64,000 nucleotides of DNA, from positions 4,898,001-4,962,000 of the forward strand of contig JAETXT010000004.1 of NCBI GenBank assembly GCA_019188255.1. The letters run 5' to 3'. Position numbers and translations under genes: made by a program. The notes beneath the pieces were generated by a model, which did no database searches, was not told the origin of the DNA, and worked only from the letters and a program-made list of their open reading frames with translations. Positions 39,509 through 49,908 of this stretch are shown here, in pieces; within the stretch, counting starts at the first letter, position 1; each line of letters opens with the position of its first letter. Source of the DNA: Verticillium longisporum. Its lineage: Eukaryota; Ascomycota; Sordariomycetes; Glomerellales; Plectosphaerellaceae.

Positions 39509-39941
39509 TATTATAACCTAATAGCTTCCGAAAGGGGAATACTATTAGAAGGTTAAGGTTACTATTTATAGAAGCTTAGGTTATAACTCTAAGACGATAT
39601 AGTATCGTAAAGCGTTATATACTTATTATAATAAATATAAAGTAAGACTTAGATTAATTATTATCGTAAAAAAGAATATATCTATAAGTACTAAATACCT
39701 ATCCTTATATACCTATTATTCTATCCTTATCGTATTAAGTTAATAAGTCTATATTAAATAGCTTACCTTTCTTATCGTAATCCTATTACTTAGGTTACAA
39801 TATAGTTAATAACCGGATTACTTTAAGAATCGTAATCTAGTTACGGTTACGTGAGTAATCCTATAGGTCCGTGCAGCGCGTCCGATCGCCTGCGGGGTGT
39901 CCTGCCTAGTGTCCTAGTAACGACCGGGCTAGGGCGTTACA
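39509..39941 (-). repeat. 5' LTR of Gypsy-1 (right arm)
   Basis: This 433-bp LTR begins TGTAACGCCC (minus strand) and ends TAATA. Its first 100 bp or so (about 39845-39941) keep CpA and TpG, while the 3' LTR copy is mutated at the same sites, so the two LTRs suffered RIP unevenly. It is followed by the CTATA duplication. Confidence 0.9.
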
Positions 39942-39946
39942 CTATA

Positions 39947-40204
39947 TAGATAAGTATCCGATAAACGATTTAAGCGCTAAAAGTAAGATTCCCTTTTAGA
40001 GAAGAGATTTAAAATAGTATTTAGGTATACTATATATTCGTCCTCTATATCTAAAGCTATTACGATATCGTCTATAAATACTACTACGTATTTATCGTAA
40101 TCGTAGAGGAGTTAGTCTATAAAGCGCTATATATACGCTAGCGAATTACGAAAACTTATTAGCGCTATTTTTAATTATTCCTAACCTTTATAACTACTAG
40201 AAAG
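39947..40204 (-). mobile_element. Gypsy-2 reverse transcriptase fragment
   Basis: On the minus strand this reads as a gypsy RT segment with a VVFIDDIVIA motif and the start of the thumb. It is the upstream part of the Gypsy-2 pol that resumes at 32824 after the Gypsy-1 insertion. It is cut sharply at about 40204, where non-RIPed sequence begins. Confidence 0.82.
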
Positions 40205-41036
40205 TGATTCCTTGTGGAATGGCCGCCATTTTCGGCAGGCACACATCGCCATTTTGGGCGGTCTTCCTACGACAAAGAAGGCTCCACAATGAGTCAGCTG
40301 AGAGACCGCTTTCCCAAAATGGCGTTTGTCTTTACCGCTTTCCTAATTGATTTCCTGGATTTTGGCCCAGTGTTTGACACTTTCCTAATCTATCTAGGTC
40401 CCTGGACTTGTCATTTAGTCACTGCTTACTGAATTAAGCTAGATCCTAAAACCTGGCCCTGACTAATAGTTTACTATCCGTTTCCCGTTGAATGGTCGTA
40501 TATTCTGCTCGGCCTCTATATTGCTAAGCTCTAATATTCCTAATTTGCGGCCCTATTCCTTTGCGTAGTATCGTCTTATATAGCGAGATGTCGGTTCTAT
40601 TGAGGGCCTTGCCGGCGGCCCCTAGGCTAGTTGTGACTGCTCTCCTCTATCTCTTCCTGGAACCTATCTTAGGGATTCCGGGCCTTCGCTCCTCGACTTC
40701 CTATCTCTTATTTTTTCTTCCTTTCTCTATCTTTCCTACTTGCCCTTAACCGCAATATTAGCTACCTCTAAGCACTACGTAGCTTCACGATAGCCCTAGC
40801 CTCTAAGGTCCCTAGAAGGGCTATATAGCGATGAAATATCCGCCGAAATAAAGCTTTAGCGGGAAGTATAGCCTTAGTCGTCCAGGCTCCGTCTATAATA
40901 ATACAATAACCACTACCCCGGACCTATCACTATAATGCCGATACTAATAATCGGTTCTCTAACTCTTTATCCGACTATAATATTAATGCCGATAGAGAAT
41001 ATAACGGGTCCTCCGGTATAATCCTAATAGGGGCTC
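40205..41036. other. Boundary segment without clear gene
   Basis: Base composition changes abruptly at 40205, and CpA and TpG return. Short related motifs recur (ccattttcgg, ccattttggg, ccaaaatgg) around 40230-40325, partly as inverted copies, which suggests a repeat edge or a small non-autonomous element. RIP-like composition resumes gradually after about 40750. Small open frames here show no recognisable family. Confidence 0.4.
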
Positions 41037-43402
41037 GTGCAATTTTTCTCTATTAGGGGCAAGTTAAACTCCTCTATCTTAATCGACCTTTCTAGCTCGG
41101 AATACTTAAGCTCCGACTTAGATTTAGTAATAAATTCGGAGTCTAATACTAAGAGCTTTACGGAGTCCGGATACTACTCTATTAAGGAAAATCCGGACGA
41201 TAAAGCTAACTATTTACGTAAACTTATCTCCTAGTACGTAGAGGAGGGCCCTATTATAGCGAACTATGGTGAAAATATAAAGAAAATGACCCGCCTAGAG
41301 CTTAATAGGTAGAATAAGAATATAGATAGTCCTCCTTTCCCTTATAGACTCACTCTAACTGCGTTTAGATTTTATTAAGCTACTAAACTAGACTTAGAAG
41401 AATCTATAAAGGTATATAAAGCCTCGATTTTCAAAACCTACTTATATTAGAGAGTTAAGAACTCTAGAATTAAGAAAGAGTCTTCTATTATAATATACTA
41501 GAACGTTCTTAGCATAGTCTACGTAGAAAAGATAAGCCGTTATATAGATAGTAGGGTTCTTTTCGATATTAGTAATATTATTCTCCCCATTCATCGCTAG
41601 ACTTATTAGAGATGCTAATATAGATATTAATAGATTTATATTACTCTTATGCCCGAATTCGGATTAGATATATCTAAGAAAGTAAAGTCCGGTCTCTATA
41701 TCGAGGATCTAAATCTTATTCTTTACTATTATTACGTCCGCGATGAAGAGGTATACGCCTATAAGAGATTGCGTATATAGCTCGTACTAATTCTTATTAT
41801 TATAGGTACTACCGCTACGAGACCTAATGCACTTATTAGTAAGGTGTTATATAAATATATTAAGTTCTAGCTATTCCCCCCTACCGCTAAGGGGGAACGT
41901 CCACGCCTTGGACTAGTTTGGAACTTAGAGTATATTAAGAGGTTAGTAAGTATATCTAAGAAGAAGGTATTTGGCTTTCATAAAGAGGATACCTTGTTAT
42001 ACGATCTAGTACTCTATATATTATCTTTAGTATTAGTAGATAATATATTCCTCAACGGGTTTTATAACCCCGAATAAATATATGATCTCGTCGTACTACT
42101 ATAATTAGACCGATTTCGGCTTATATAAAAGGAGGATTAGAGAGAGAGGCCTATATTCCGCGATACCGATAGCCTTTAGGTGGCTCTCGATAAGGCTCTC
42201 ACTTATAGTAAAACGCGTAATAATTTAATCCGGCTTAGCCAGGCCCTAGGATATACTAAGAAGCTCGAATTCTACGATCTTTATCGTAGATCTAGTAAGA
42301 AGCTAAACGGTAAGGCTATATTATAAGGTATTTGGGGCTTTACTAATAGTATATAGAGGCGCTCACCCCTAAGGAGCGGAATAAGACTATAGGATACTAG
42401 CTCGGGGATTCGTCCATATATATACGATATTATATAGGCGATTTCATCGACGCCGATACCTAGTCTATTATATTTAGTAGCGATCTCTAAATAGACCTAA
42501 TCCACCTAATAGGACGGCTTTAACGTTATAGTAATGTACCTATAAAACTGACCGACGAGTAGAGGCTTGCTATCTATAAAGATCCGAAGCTAGTAGGGTA
42601 TTATAAGAAACGACGCCTTGCTATAGAAGAGTATAAACGCGAAGGTTACCGTTCGTATATAGCTACGAAGGATACTTAAGCAGGGAAGGACTATAATAAG
42701 TATCGGAAGAAGGTCGAGAATCTAAGAACGATACTAATTAACCGTCGACTTAACTAAGCTATTAAAGATTTCCACGATACGATTTATATTAAAGAGGTAG
42801 ACCGATAATTATAAGGAACTAAGCTAGATACCGAGCTATTAGCGCCTTTAACGATTAAATACGAGCTTCTAGAGAGAGCTGAAGTGGCGCGTTTGTTCTC
42901 CCAAGCCGTAGATATAACGAATAGATAAGAGCTCTATTAACTGTAATTGAGGCTTATTTTGGTACTTTCTTAGCTCTATAAACGACGTGAGATTCTATGC
43001 CGCTGCGGTGCATAGAGCGGTTCTATCAAAACTACCTCATAGATATCGAAACTATGCGCGAAGTCTTAGCTTAATACTCCTTCGCAGACTAAGTTAGGGA
43101 CTGAGCGCGATATCTACATAGGGTCTACGAACTTAATAGCGCTAGGTTAGCCTAAAGCTCTACTAGTATGTCCCTTCTATAAGTGGGAAGATTCAGAAGT
43201 CGGGATAAGTTAACGGGAGAAGACATAGCGTATAGATAGCCTGGCTAGATATATACGATATTTATATCTTCGTGGTCGGGATATACCTCTCCCGTGCCCT
43301 TATGGAGGGTGTTAGGCAGTCCTTGGGACTAGGGAATATTTTGTGAGTCACATGGCACGGGAGTATAGTGTTTACCTATTAAAATTAGCCATTCTAGAAT
43401 AA
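41037..43402 (+). pseudogene. DUF3435 (tyrosine-recombinase-like) protein, RIP-inactivated
   Basis: A reading of about 788 codons, with many TAG and TAA codons and some frame changes, carries the order of fungal DUF3435 proteins. The N-terminal half is helical. A TATRPNALI box (about 41810-41840) corresponds to the first conserved Arg region of the recombinase-like domain. KxVFGF...LLYDLVLYILSL follows (about 41970-42030), then FYDLYRRSSKKLN (about 42275-42310; the Leu-Arg-Arg region of the family). A downstream region reads KDPKLVGYYKKRR...EEYKREGYRS. The end has two C2H2-type fingers (about 43160-43380; CPFY, CPYGGC, VSHM). Length and order fit the family. Some DUF3435 proteins are captains of Starship elements, and others, often with zinc fingers, are dispersed relatives. 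This copy cannot encode a protein. No element termini or cargo boundaries were found. Confidence 0.8.
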
Positions 43403-45250
43403 TTTCAATTAATAGAGATATCTATTAATGCCTAATATATCGGCATCTATATAATACTAGGTGAAGTTCTTGGCTAGTACTGTAAGCTATCCATTATGCC
43501 CGGTCTAAGCTCTTTCGTTAGTAGAGTTTATAACTTCATTATTGACTTGGTTTAGTTAAATTAAAGTAAAAGACTTTTTCGATATTCCCTCGATATATAA
43601 TCTCTATAGGCCGTGCTAGGGCGGTATACTATTGCAGGTTAATAATTAAAGGTTTCTTAATATTCTTCGTCTTCTTAGTCGATAGGGCGACGATTAAGGA
43701 GCTCCGATCTATCTAAAGATATAGCCGTACTCTAAGTCTACTACTTCCGTATAGCGTTCGTAAGTCGGTTTATCTATATCTACGCCTCTATATAACTATC
43801 CTGAAGGGCATAGGCTACCGAAATAATCTAATCTATTAGCGTGATTTATATAAGTATTCGATAGACTTATAGATAGTATAAAGAGTTTAAAAAGATAGTT
43901 ACTCTCCTAGGTATTGATTTTAACCTAAAGCAGGGCATATACTAATAGTATAGTAATAGCCGAAACCATTTAGATTGAAAGATAGCCTATTAACTTGAAA
44001 ATTCTTAGTGTATTGCGTAGGGTGTTGCTGCCTGGTCTCCCTTTAGTGCCCCTCGCTTCTAATATAAATATCGTCTATTGAGAGATAATAAAGAAACGGA
44101 ATAGTCTAGTACTAGTAACTAGCATTAAGTTACTAAGAGCCTAGTTCTTTCCTAGCGGTAGAAAGCCTAGGAATAATATGAAGGAGTAAAGGAGCAAAAT
44201 ATAGGATAGAACTAGTAGATGGAAAGCCTATTAACCCGAATACTATAATCCGCTAATCTAAAAGCACTAGTACTATTAGTTATAGATATTTTCGCGGATA
44301 GTAGTAACTTAACCTATCCTATTATACTAAGAAGCACTACCGATCTAAATATAATCGATAGTTGTGATCTTTATTTAACTTCGGTAATTACTCTAAATAT
44401 AAGAGTAATAGATAAGAAAAGGATAGTATGAATTAAGGTAATTAATAGGAAACTATAATAATATATTATACTTAGAGTCCGTGAAGGACTTAGAGGCTGA
44501 GGTCCTTTTCTATAGATAGAAATAAGAGAATATAAATAAAGAGCGGAAGCCCTAATACTAGTCTAATAGGAAATGCGGAGAAGAATATAAAACTAGTATT
44601 CGAAGTTTATCTTAAATAAGAAAGAAAAATAATCGTAAAAGAGAACCCTTAATTCTCTATATATTAGCCTAAATTCTTAGGCTTTATTACTTAATATATG
44701 TGCAACGGAACTAGTATGCTCTCTGCCGTAGCCATAAGACCCGTCCCTTTGACGCGCCCGTTTCCAAGTCGTAACCGGCTCTAACTCGAGACTTAGCTAA
44801 GGATCTCCCGAAGATAGCCGTGCCGAGATATAGTACCCCTATATCGTTTCCCTTGACCGCCATGACCCCTGAACCTCTATATGCTAGCTAGGCAGACTAA
44901 AAAGACCTCGTCACCCTGACCCCCTATGATGCTTTCTAATAAAAGAAATAGAGCGTATTGGGGTGGGGTGAATGGCAGAGCAACGCTTAGGGGTCGGGAT
45001 AGGGGGCTATCGCTTCAACGCCTGGGCAAGGGATGCTACGGGCTATGGGAGGCCGTATCTCAAGCTAGGCCGTGTTTACTGCTCTATATACCCACCACGG
45101 CTATCCTACTTAGGGGCTATACCGTGATGTTATATGCGACTGCTGTCTTGGGCTGGATTAGAGAAGCCGGGGAGGTAGTATAGACCGAAGTACTCTAACC
45201 CGCTTTATATCTATCCGTCTTCGGCGAAGCAAGAGATAGAGAGTAGCTAG
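43403..45250. other. RIP-like sequence without recognisable gene
   Basis: About 1.8 kb of moderately RIPed DNA. The part from 44690 to 45180 is richer in G+C and has an 85-codon open frame with no supporting features. I see no domain, LTR or inverted termini. Confidence 0.45.
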
Positions 45251-45398
45251 GTATAAAAAGGCCTCTATTCTATCCTATTTATACTCTTCCCTCTATCCTC
45301 TCTCTTCATTCCTCCTCATTATCCTCTCCCCTTACCCGCTCTCTTTATCCCTCCTCTCCTCTTCACCTTCTTACTCTACGGCCTCTCGTCTATAGAGC
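45251..45398 (+). promoter_or_regulatory. Putative promoter: TATA box and pyrimidine tract
   Basis: A TATAAAAAGG box at about 45252-45261 is followed by a long CT-rich stretch (about 45290-45385) and an ATG at 45399. This is the classic layout of a filamentous-fungal core promoter, kept although the gene behind it is dead. Confidence 0.5.
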
Positions 45399-46470
45399 AT
45401 GATAGCTCCCGGACCACTTTACTTAACGCCTTCTACTTATACTTCTATTAACCCTGTCCTGGCTAGTAACGGGAACGACTGCGAAGGCGACCCCGGTAGT
45501 ACTATAGACGGCAAGGAGGATACTAATAGTAATCATGAAGATATAGTTTATAGTTATGAGGCCTTCTTAGATACTATAGAAGCTGAAAATCACGATCTAT
45601 TATAGTTGCCCTAGGCTCTTACTATGCCCCTGATAATAGAGGATTTAGGTCGGTCTTTTAGGAATCCTTATGAGCTTCTGTAGGTTATTATGCCCGATAA
45701 GCCTACTAATATCGCTGTAGAATCCCCCTCCTTGAAGAAGTAGATAGACGATGAACCGGGAGCTAATAGTAGACCTAATGTTGGCCCCTACGACCCTGAC
45801 GGAAGAACACTCTCTATCTAACTTCACGATTTTGGCTAGAGGTTTTCGTAAACTAGCGGATACGCTTAACTATCTTAGCCGAATTGAGGGCCTCTATTCC
45901 CTAAATCCTATAGGAGGACTAACTATCCAGTAGCACACTAAGCAGAAGAAACCTACTAAGGTAGTATATCCGTAAAAGAAACGGAGAGGTCCTAAGCTAG
46001 AGTCGGTTAGCTCTTAGGTAGCGCACCTCTAGGTATAGTAGGATGAACCAACGGGTAGGAGGATAGTTGAAGTTTACGTTAGGATCGTAGGTTACCTGCC
46101 TTTACCCGCTTTTACCTAACCCATTCCCCCGCTTGATATTGCAGTATATTACCTCGATTCTATCTCGTTATAGTTATATCATATAGCCCAAGGAGAGGTA
46201 GAGGATAGAATCCCTTACTACGTGCAATACGTCGTTAAATATATATTTCTCATTATAGGAAGTTATATTTAGGGCCTAAATGTCAAGTCCTGGAAACGGA
46301 CCTTAATTATCGTACTACCCACGTAGCCCGAAAAATAAGCCTAAAAGACAAGGCTAGCTTTATGAATAAGACTATGAAGATAGGATCTTGGCCGATAAGA
46401 AGTCATCTAACCCACGAGAAGCCGTCTACTTTATAAATATCGATCAGCTCTATAAGTAGGCGTTCCCCTT
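45399..46470 (+). pseudogene. RIP-inactivated gene, unknown protein
   Basis: The first frame gives 68 acidic codons (Asn/Asp/Glu-rich) to a TAG and stays readable to about 45740. From about 45751 a second frame continues (MNRELIVDLMLAP...) with a helical segment. A basic patch reads KKRRGPK (about 45975). A conserved-looking stretch (RRIVEVYVRIVGYLPLPAF, then VEDRIPYYVQYVVKYIFLIIGSYI...GLNVKSWKRTL) follows to about 46300. Nearly every stop is TAG in a position suiting CAG or TGG, as RIP predicts. The frame change near 45740 may be an intron or a frameshift. The family is not recognised; a nuclear protein is possible from the basic patch, but this is only a guess. Confidence 0.5.
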
Positions 46471-47640
46471 TTGAGTAACTATGCGTTTTAGAAGGTCTAC
46501 TATTTCGCAAAGTGTTTTAGATTATCTATAAAATAAGCGTTCTTTTCCTCTTCCCCTTCGTTCAGCTCACCTATAGTAGTATCTATTTTAAGAGATAGTA
46601 TACTTGCTTAGAGATTCTCCTACCGTAATCATAAGCTTAACGCTAATATAGTATCCTCGCGAAAGCGAAACTGTCCAAAATACATTTTGCTCAAACTGCC
46701 CTGAGAACAACTATCTATAAGCCGTGCTATCGCTACCTATAAGTATCTCTTGCGCTGCTCTCCTTTTTGCTCCTCCCCTACCTCCTCTAACTACTAGTAT
46801 TGAGGCCCGCTATCGTCACCGCACCTTCCTTGGTTCGTCTGCCTCGCCCCTTGGCTTTGGGCCTCTATTACGGTCAATGCGCTCGGAGTGCCCTATACCC
46901 GAAGCCGTGGTTATAATAATCCAATTCCATAATGAGTTCAGCTCCGTAATCGATTAATGTTCTATATTTTGATTCCCCGTTATTCGACTAAAGCTAGGAG
47001 TCTATTATGTCCTCCTAGATCATTGTGATCGAGGGCCTCCTATAGTGAGAGTCGTGGTAATGTTCTATAATAGCCTTATGAGCCTGGCTAATGCTTAGGC
47101 CTATGTCCTTATTCTTTGCGGTCTTAATATCGATAGTCTAGTAGGATGAATGGTACCCGAGCTATGCACGTATACTAAGCTTCTAAATCGGAGGCTAGGC
47201 GAGCAGCATTTTCCGCTAGCTAGCTTCTCGTAGATAACGCTTATAGTAATTAGAACCGATAACTGAGATGATCCGGTCGAGGCATGGATTTCGTTTATAT
47301 ATAGGTAGCTGCGAGTGATCCGGTTAAAAGAAGAGAGCCGTTTATAGGGATATAGAGTAGCGTAGTAAAAGATTCCAAGAGCGATATATATGCGCGGAAA
47401 ACAAAAGAGTCTTGAAATCAACGTTTAGGAGAATCATGTTAAATAGCTCGGGTATCGCTAGAACCTCATACGTCTTCGCTATTTAAGTGGATAATTGCCT
47501 AACGGCTTTGGAGCGCTAAGTTGGGGATAATGGGGGTTAAGTACTTGTGGTTCGCCCCTACCTGCGTTATGCTAGTTCCCATCCGCTAGTCAGTCGAGTT
47601 TGGTCTAATTTTTAGTCCTAGAATTTGGACTTTGGCCCGT
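46471..47640. other. RIP-like to ordinary transition, no recognisable gene
   Basis: The sequence is moderately A+T-rich, with short frames of up to 106 codons on the minus strand (47101-47421) that show no family features. Composition becomes ordinary near 47640. Confidence 0.4.
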
Positions 47641-48050
47641 CTAGGAGGCCTGCCCTGGCACCGCCTCCTCCGCGACACCCTTTCGACCCCGTCGCCATGC
47701 CCCCTTTGACCAGCAGCAGACGCCAGAACAGTTCACCTACGGCAAGGCTGACCTCGACGGCAACCGCCGCTATTCCGCTTCAATGGCGTGGCTAGGAAAC
47801 CCAGACACCGCGACTGTCTCGCCGTCCTCCACAACCATCGACCTAGACCACAGGCAAGGACAGGGTGATGGGCGCGTACGATTTTAGGCTGTACATGCTA
47901 TGGTATTATGGGTCGCTGCTGGTCACAATGCGGGCGGCGCTGCCAGGCGACCCGCGTTGGCTGACCAGTGTCGATGGTGGCCTTGGTAGCGCCGCTGGAG
48001 TCATGCCACGGCGGCGTGCTTGGTGGCTGACTCTGAATATACCAATGTAA
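47641..48050 (+). pseudogene. Possible gene fragment, unassigned
   Basis: The G+C-rich stretch is open on the plus strand from about 47690 to 47885 (FDQQQTPEQFTYGKADLDGN...). A second frame begins at 47865 with a short hydrophobic segment (LYMLWYYGSLLV) and runs to 48050. The two could be exons or pieces of one decayed gene. No family is recognised. Confidence 0.25.
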
Positions 48051-48059
48051 TAGAGAGCT

Positions 48060-48735
48060 AGCGTCTAATTTGAGGTCAGACCTGGAACAGACAAGCTCCT
48101 CAACCTCTCCGATGGCTTGGCGCTGGTGCTGCCCCAGACGATTTCCTGCATCTGGGGGAACGGAATGTGGCGCGGCAACGTATTTGAAGATCTATCAACT
48201 TCCTTACAACAATTTGATGAGCCCTGACGTGTTGGGTGGAGATGGTCCGAACCGTTCTTGGCTGGACTACGAACAGGAAAGCATCGCGACGCCCTTGACG
48301 GCGACATTCCGACAGATCGAGAATAAAGGTAGCACTTGCCAACCCTTGCGACTTGGTCAAGACCAGGGACACCGGGGGCCATTGCCCTGGCCCTGGCATG
48401 ATGAAGACCTCGTTCCCGGCTGGCCGAACAGGCCGGGCCCATTCTCGGGCCGTCACCACGCGCACTGAATCCGAAGTGCAAGGCAGTGCTACCAGATGCA
48501 ATAAGGCTGTTCATCAACAGAACCCTACGCCGCAAGAGCGTCCCATGACATGCGAGATTCGATGCAAGGATATGCAATCAGGTGCATATGGAAGGGTTTG
48601 TGCACTGCGAATCTATACAAGAAAGTACCCGCGTAGCCCCCGCCTTCAGTATTTCCCATGGACACGCCTGTCGGTTCAGAATCTCACCAGAGTCCACCTT
48701 GAGGGTCGGTCGGGCTTTTGGGTTCGACTGGTGAT
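48060..48735. other. Open frames on both strands, none assignable
   Basis: Frames of 130-170 codons overlap on both strands (48070-48468 plus; 48100-48501 and 48065-48577 minus). None has a recognisable domain or a supporting start context, so I cannot say which, if any, was coding. The block lies downstream of the deaminase pseudogene. Confidence 0.3.
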
Positions 48736-48741
48736 GGTGTT

Positions 48742-49908
48742 CTACTCATGGAATATCAACTCGGCGACTGTATCGCCCATATCAACATAGAATGGCGAAG
48801 GCCCTGGTAACGTGACTTCAGAGCCCTTGTCTAGGGATATGACGTCGCAGAAACGCACGTTCTGACTCTTTAGTGTTTCCACATCTTTCTCATCCAGCTG
48901 TCGAATGCGATAGACGAGAGCATTGGCTAGCTTCGGATGATCCGGGCCAGTGGAGTACTGAATCGTCATCTCCGAGCTTCCAAAGGTATGGATCGAGGAC
49001 GTCTCTCCTGGGGAGAGGGAAAATAAAGGCTGCTTGTCCGGACTGCTGTTCTTTTTGTCTTGAGGAGCGCCGTCTGGCATGACTTCGGCACAAGGCATCG
49101 TCAACATCTCGGCCGTGTCTGCCTCAGAAATAGCGGATGATAAGTCTTCGGCATCATCGTCCACATGGTCCCCCAGCATCTTACACCCTTTTTCCTGTAC
49201 CAGCGCCTGGGGTTCAGATGTAGTTGCGACGGTACTCAATAACCCAATGCTAGGAGCCGAGACCAATTTGTTCTCCCCAGCCTCAGTAACTGCCACCTCC
49301 GACACCGTTAGAGCCGTGCTTTCAACAGGGTGGACTAGGTCAATCTTCTGTCCCTTCTGCAACACCATCTCAATGCTTCGATTCGCATGGCGCTGGGTGA
49401 CTCATTGAGCTGGAGCTGTAGTTGCTTCAGACCCGGGAGCGAGGGCAGCATCCATCCTGAATAAAGTCGTCCATGACTCTTCGGAATCCCGGGAAGCCCA
49501 TTGAGCGCGAGCACCTCGTCACACAGGAAACACGCCTTCTTGATGGACTGAACGACCCTGGTAGAAAAGGCCTCCTTGTGAGGTAGGCTCTTCAAATATA
49601 TGAGTATTTGGACTTCGGCATGAAGTTTAGATTCTGCGAGAATCCGAAATGTGTCCTTGGCAAAATCATCCTCTGCCACGAGAGGGTTCTTCCCCACGAA
49701 ATTAGAGAGCGTGGTCGCGAGACCTTTTGGGTCTTTTTGGCCGATACTCTGCCTAGTGTGTCGGTGAGGGACGGCAAGTATCCCGCGGTGTCCGGACGGA
49801 TGAACGCATCAGGCCCGAGACAGATGGGCTTGATCGTGACACTGCGCAAGGCGCCGACTTTCCGGGCTAGGCGGTACAGGCGGCGAGCGGCGGTCCGGTA
49901 CTGGCCTA
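48742..49908 (-). pseudogene. OTT_1508-like deaminase, truncated and frameshifted
   Basis: The middle frame (49697-49335) contains HAE (His codon 49620-49622) and CFLC (49521-49532), followed by KSHGRLYSGW. This is the zinc-binding and active-site pattern of OTT_1508-like cytidine-deaminase-fold proteins common in fungi. The upstream part (about 49905-49700) reads YRTAARRLYRLARKVGAL...TDTLGR and then shifts frame near 49765. Downstream, another shift near 49345 leads into a 208-codon C-terminal frame ending at 48742, with a Ser/Glu/Asp-rich linker and a terminal region (ALVYRIRQL...) seen in such proteins. The N-terminus is missing: homology stops at about 49908, where a plus-strand NLR begins. 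The substrate of the family is uncertain. It is likely dead, although the shifts are single-base. Confidence 0.7.

Larger units (their letters stand above)
32830..39941 (-). mobile_element. Complete nested Gypsy-1, 7112 bp (right arm)
   Basis: This is a full-length, RIP-inactivated Ty3/gypsy element with both LTRs (32830-33260 and 39509-39941). CTATA flanks it at 32825-32829 and 39942-39946. Pol runs on the minus strand with integrase near 34.3-35.2 kb, RNase H near 35.7 kb and the RT YLDN box at 36117-36128. Gag-like sequence lies at about 37.4-39.4 kb, and a solo LTR is inserted at 37051-37336. The element sits inside the RT gene of Gypsy-2: joining both flanks restores a continuous RT reading (...FIDD... 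to LLGF-VDALGL). Confidence 0.92.

Noticed and set aside
1..40204. Bacterial, organellar or viral A+T-rich origin for the TpA-rich block
   Set aside because: Recognisable gypsy and copia domains with CpA-directed transitions explain the composition fully.
44926..45183. 85-codon plus-strand ORF
   Set aside because: No domain, start context or neighbour supports it, and its surroundings are RIP-like non-coding DNA.
47101..47421. 106-codon minus-strand ORF
   Set aside because: Composition is that of the RIP-like background with no family pattern; a chance open frame is likely.
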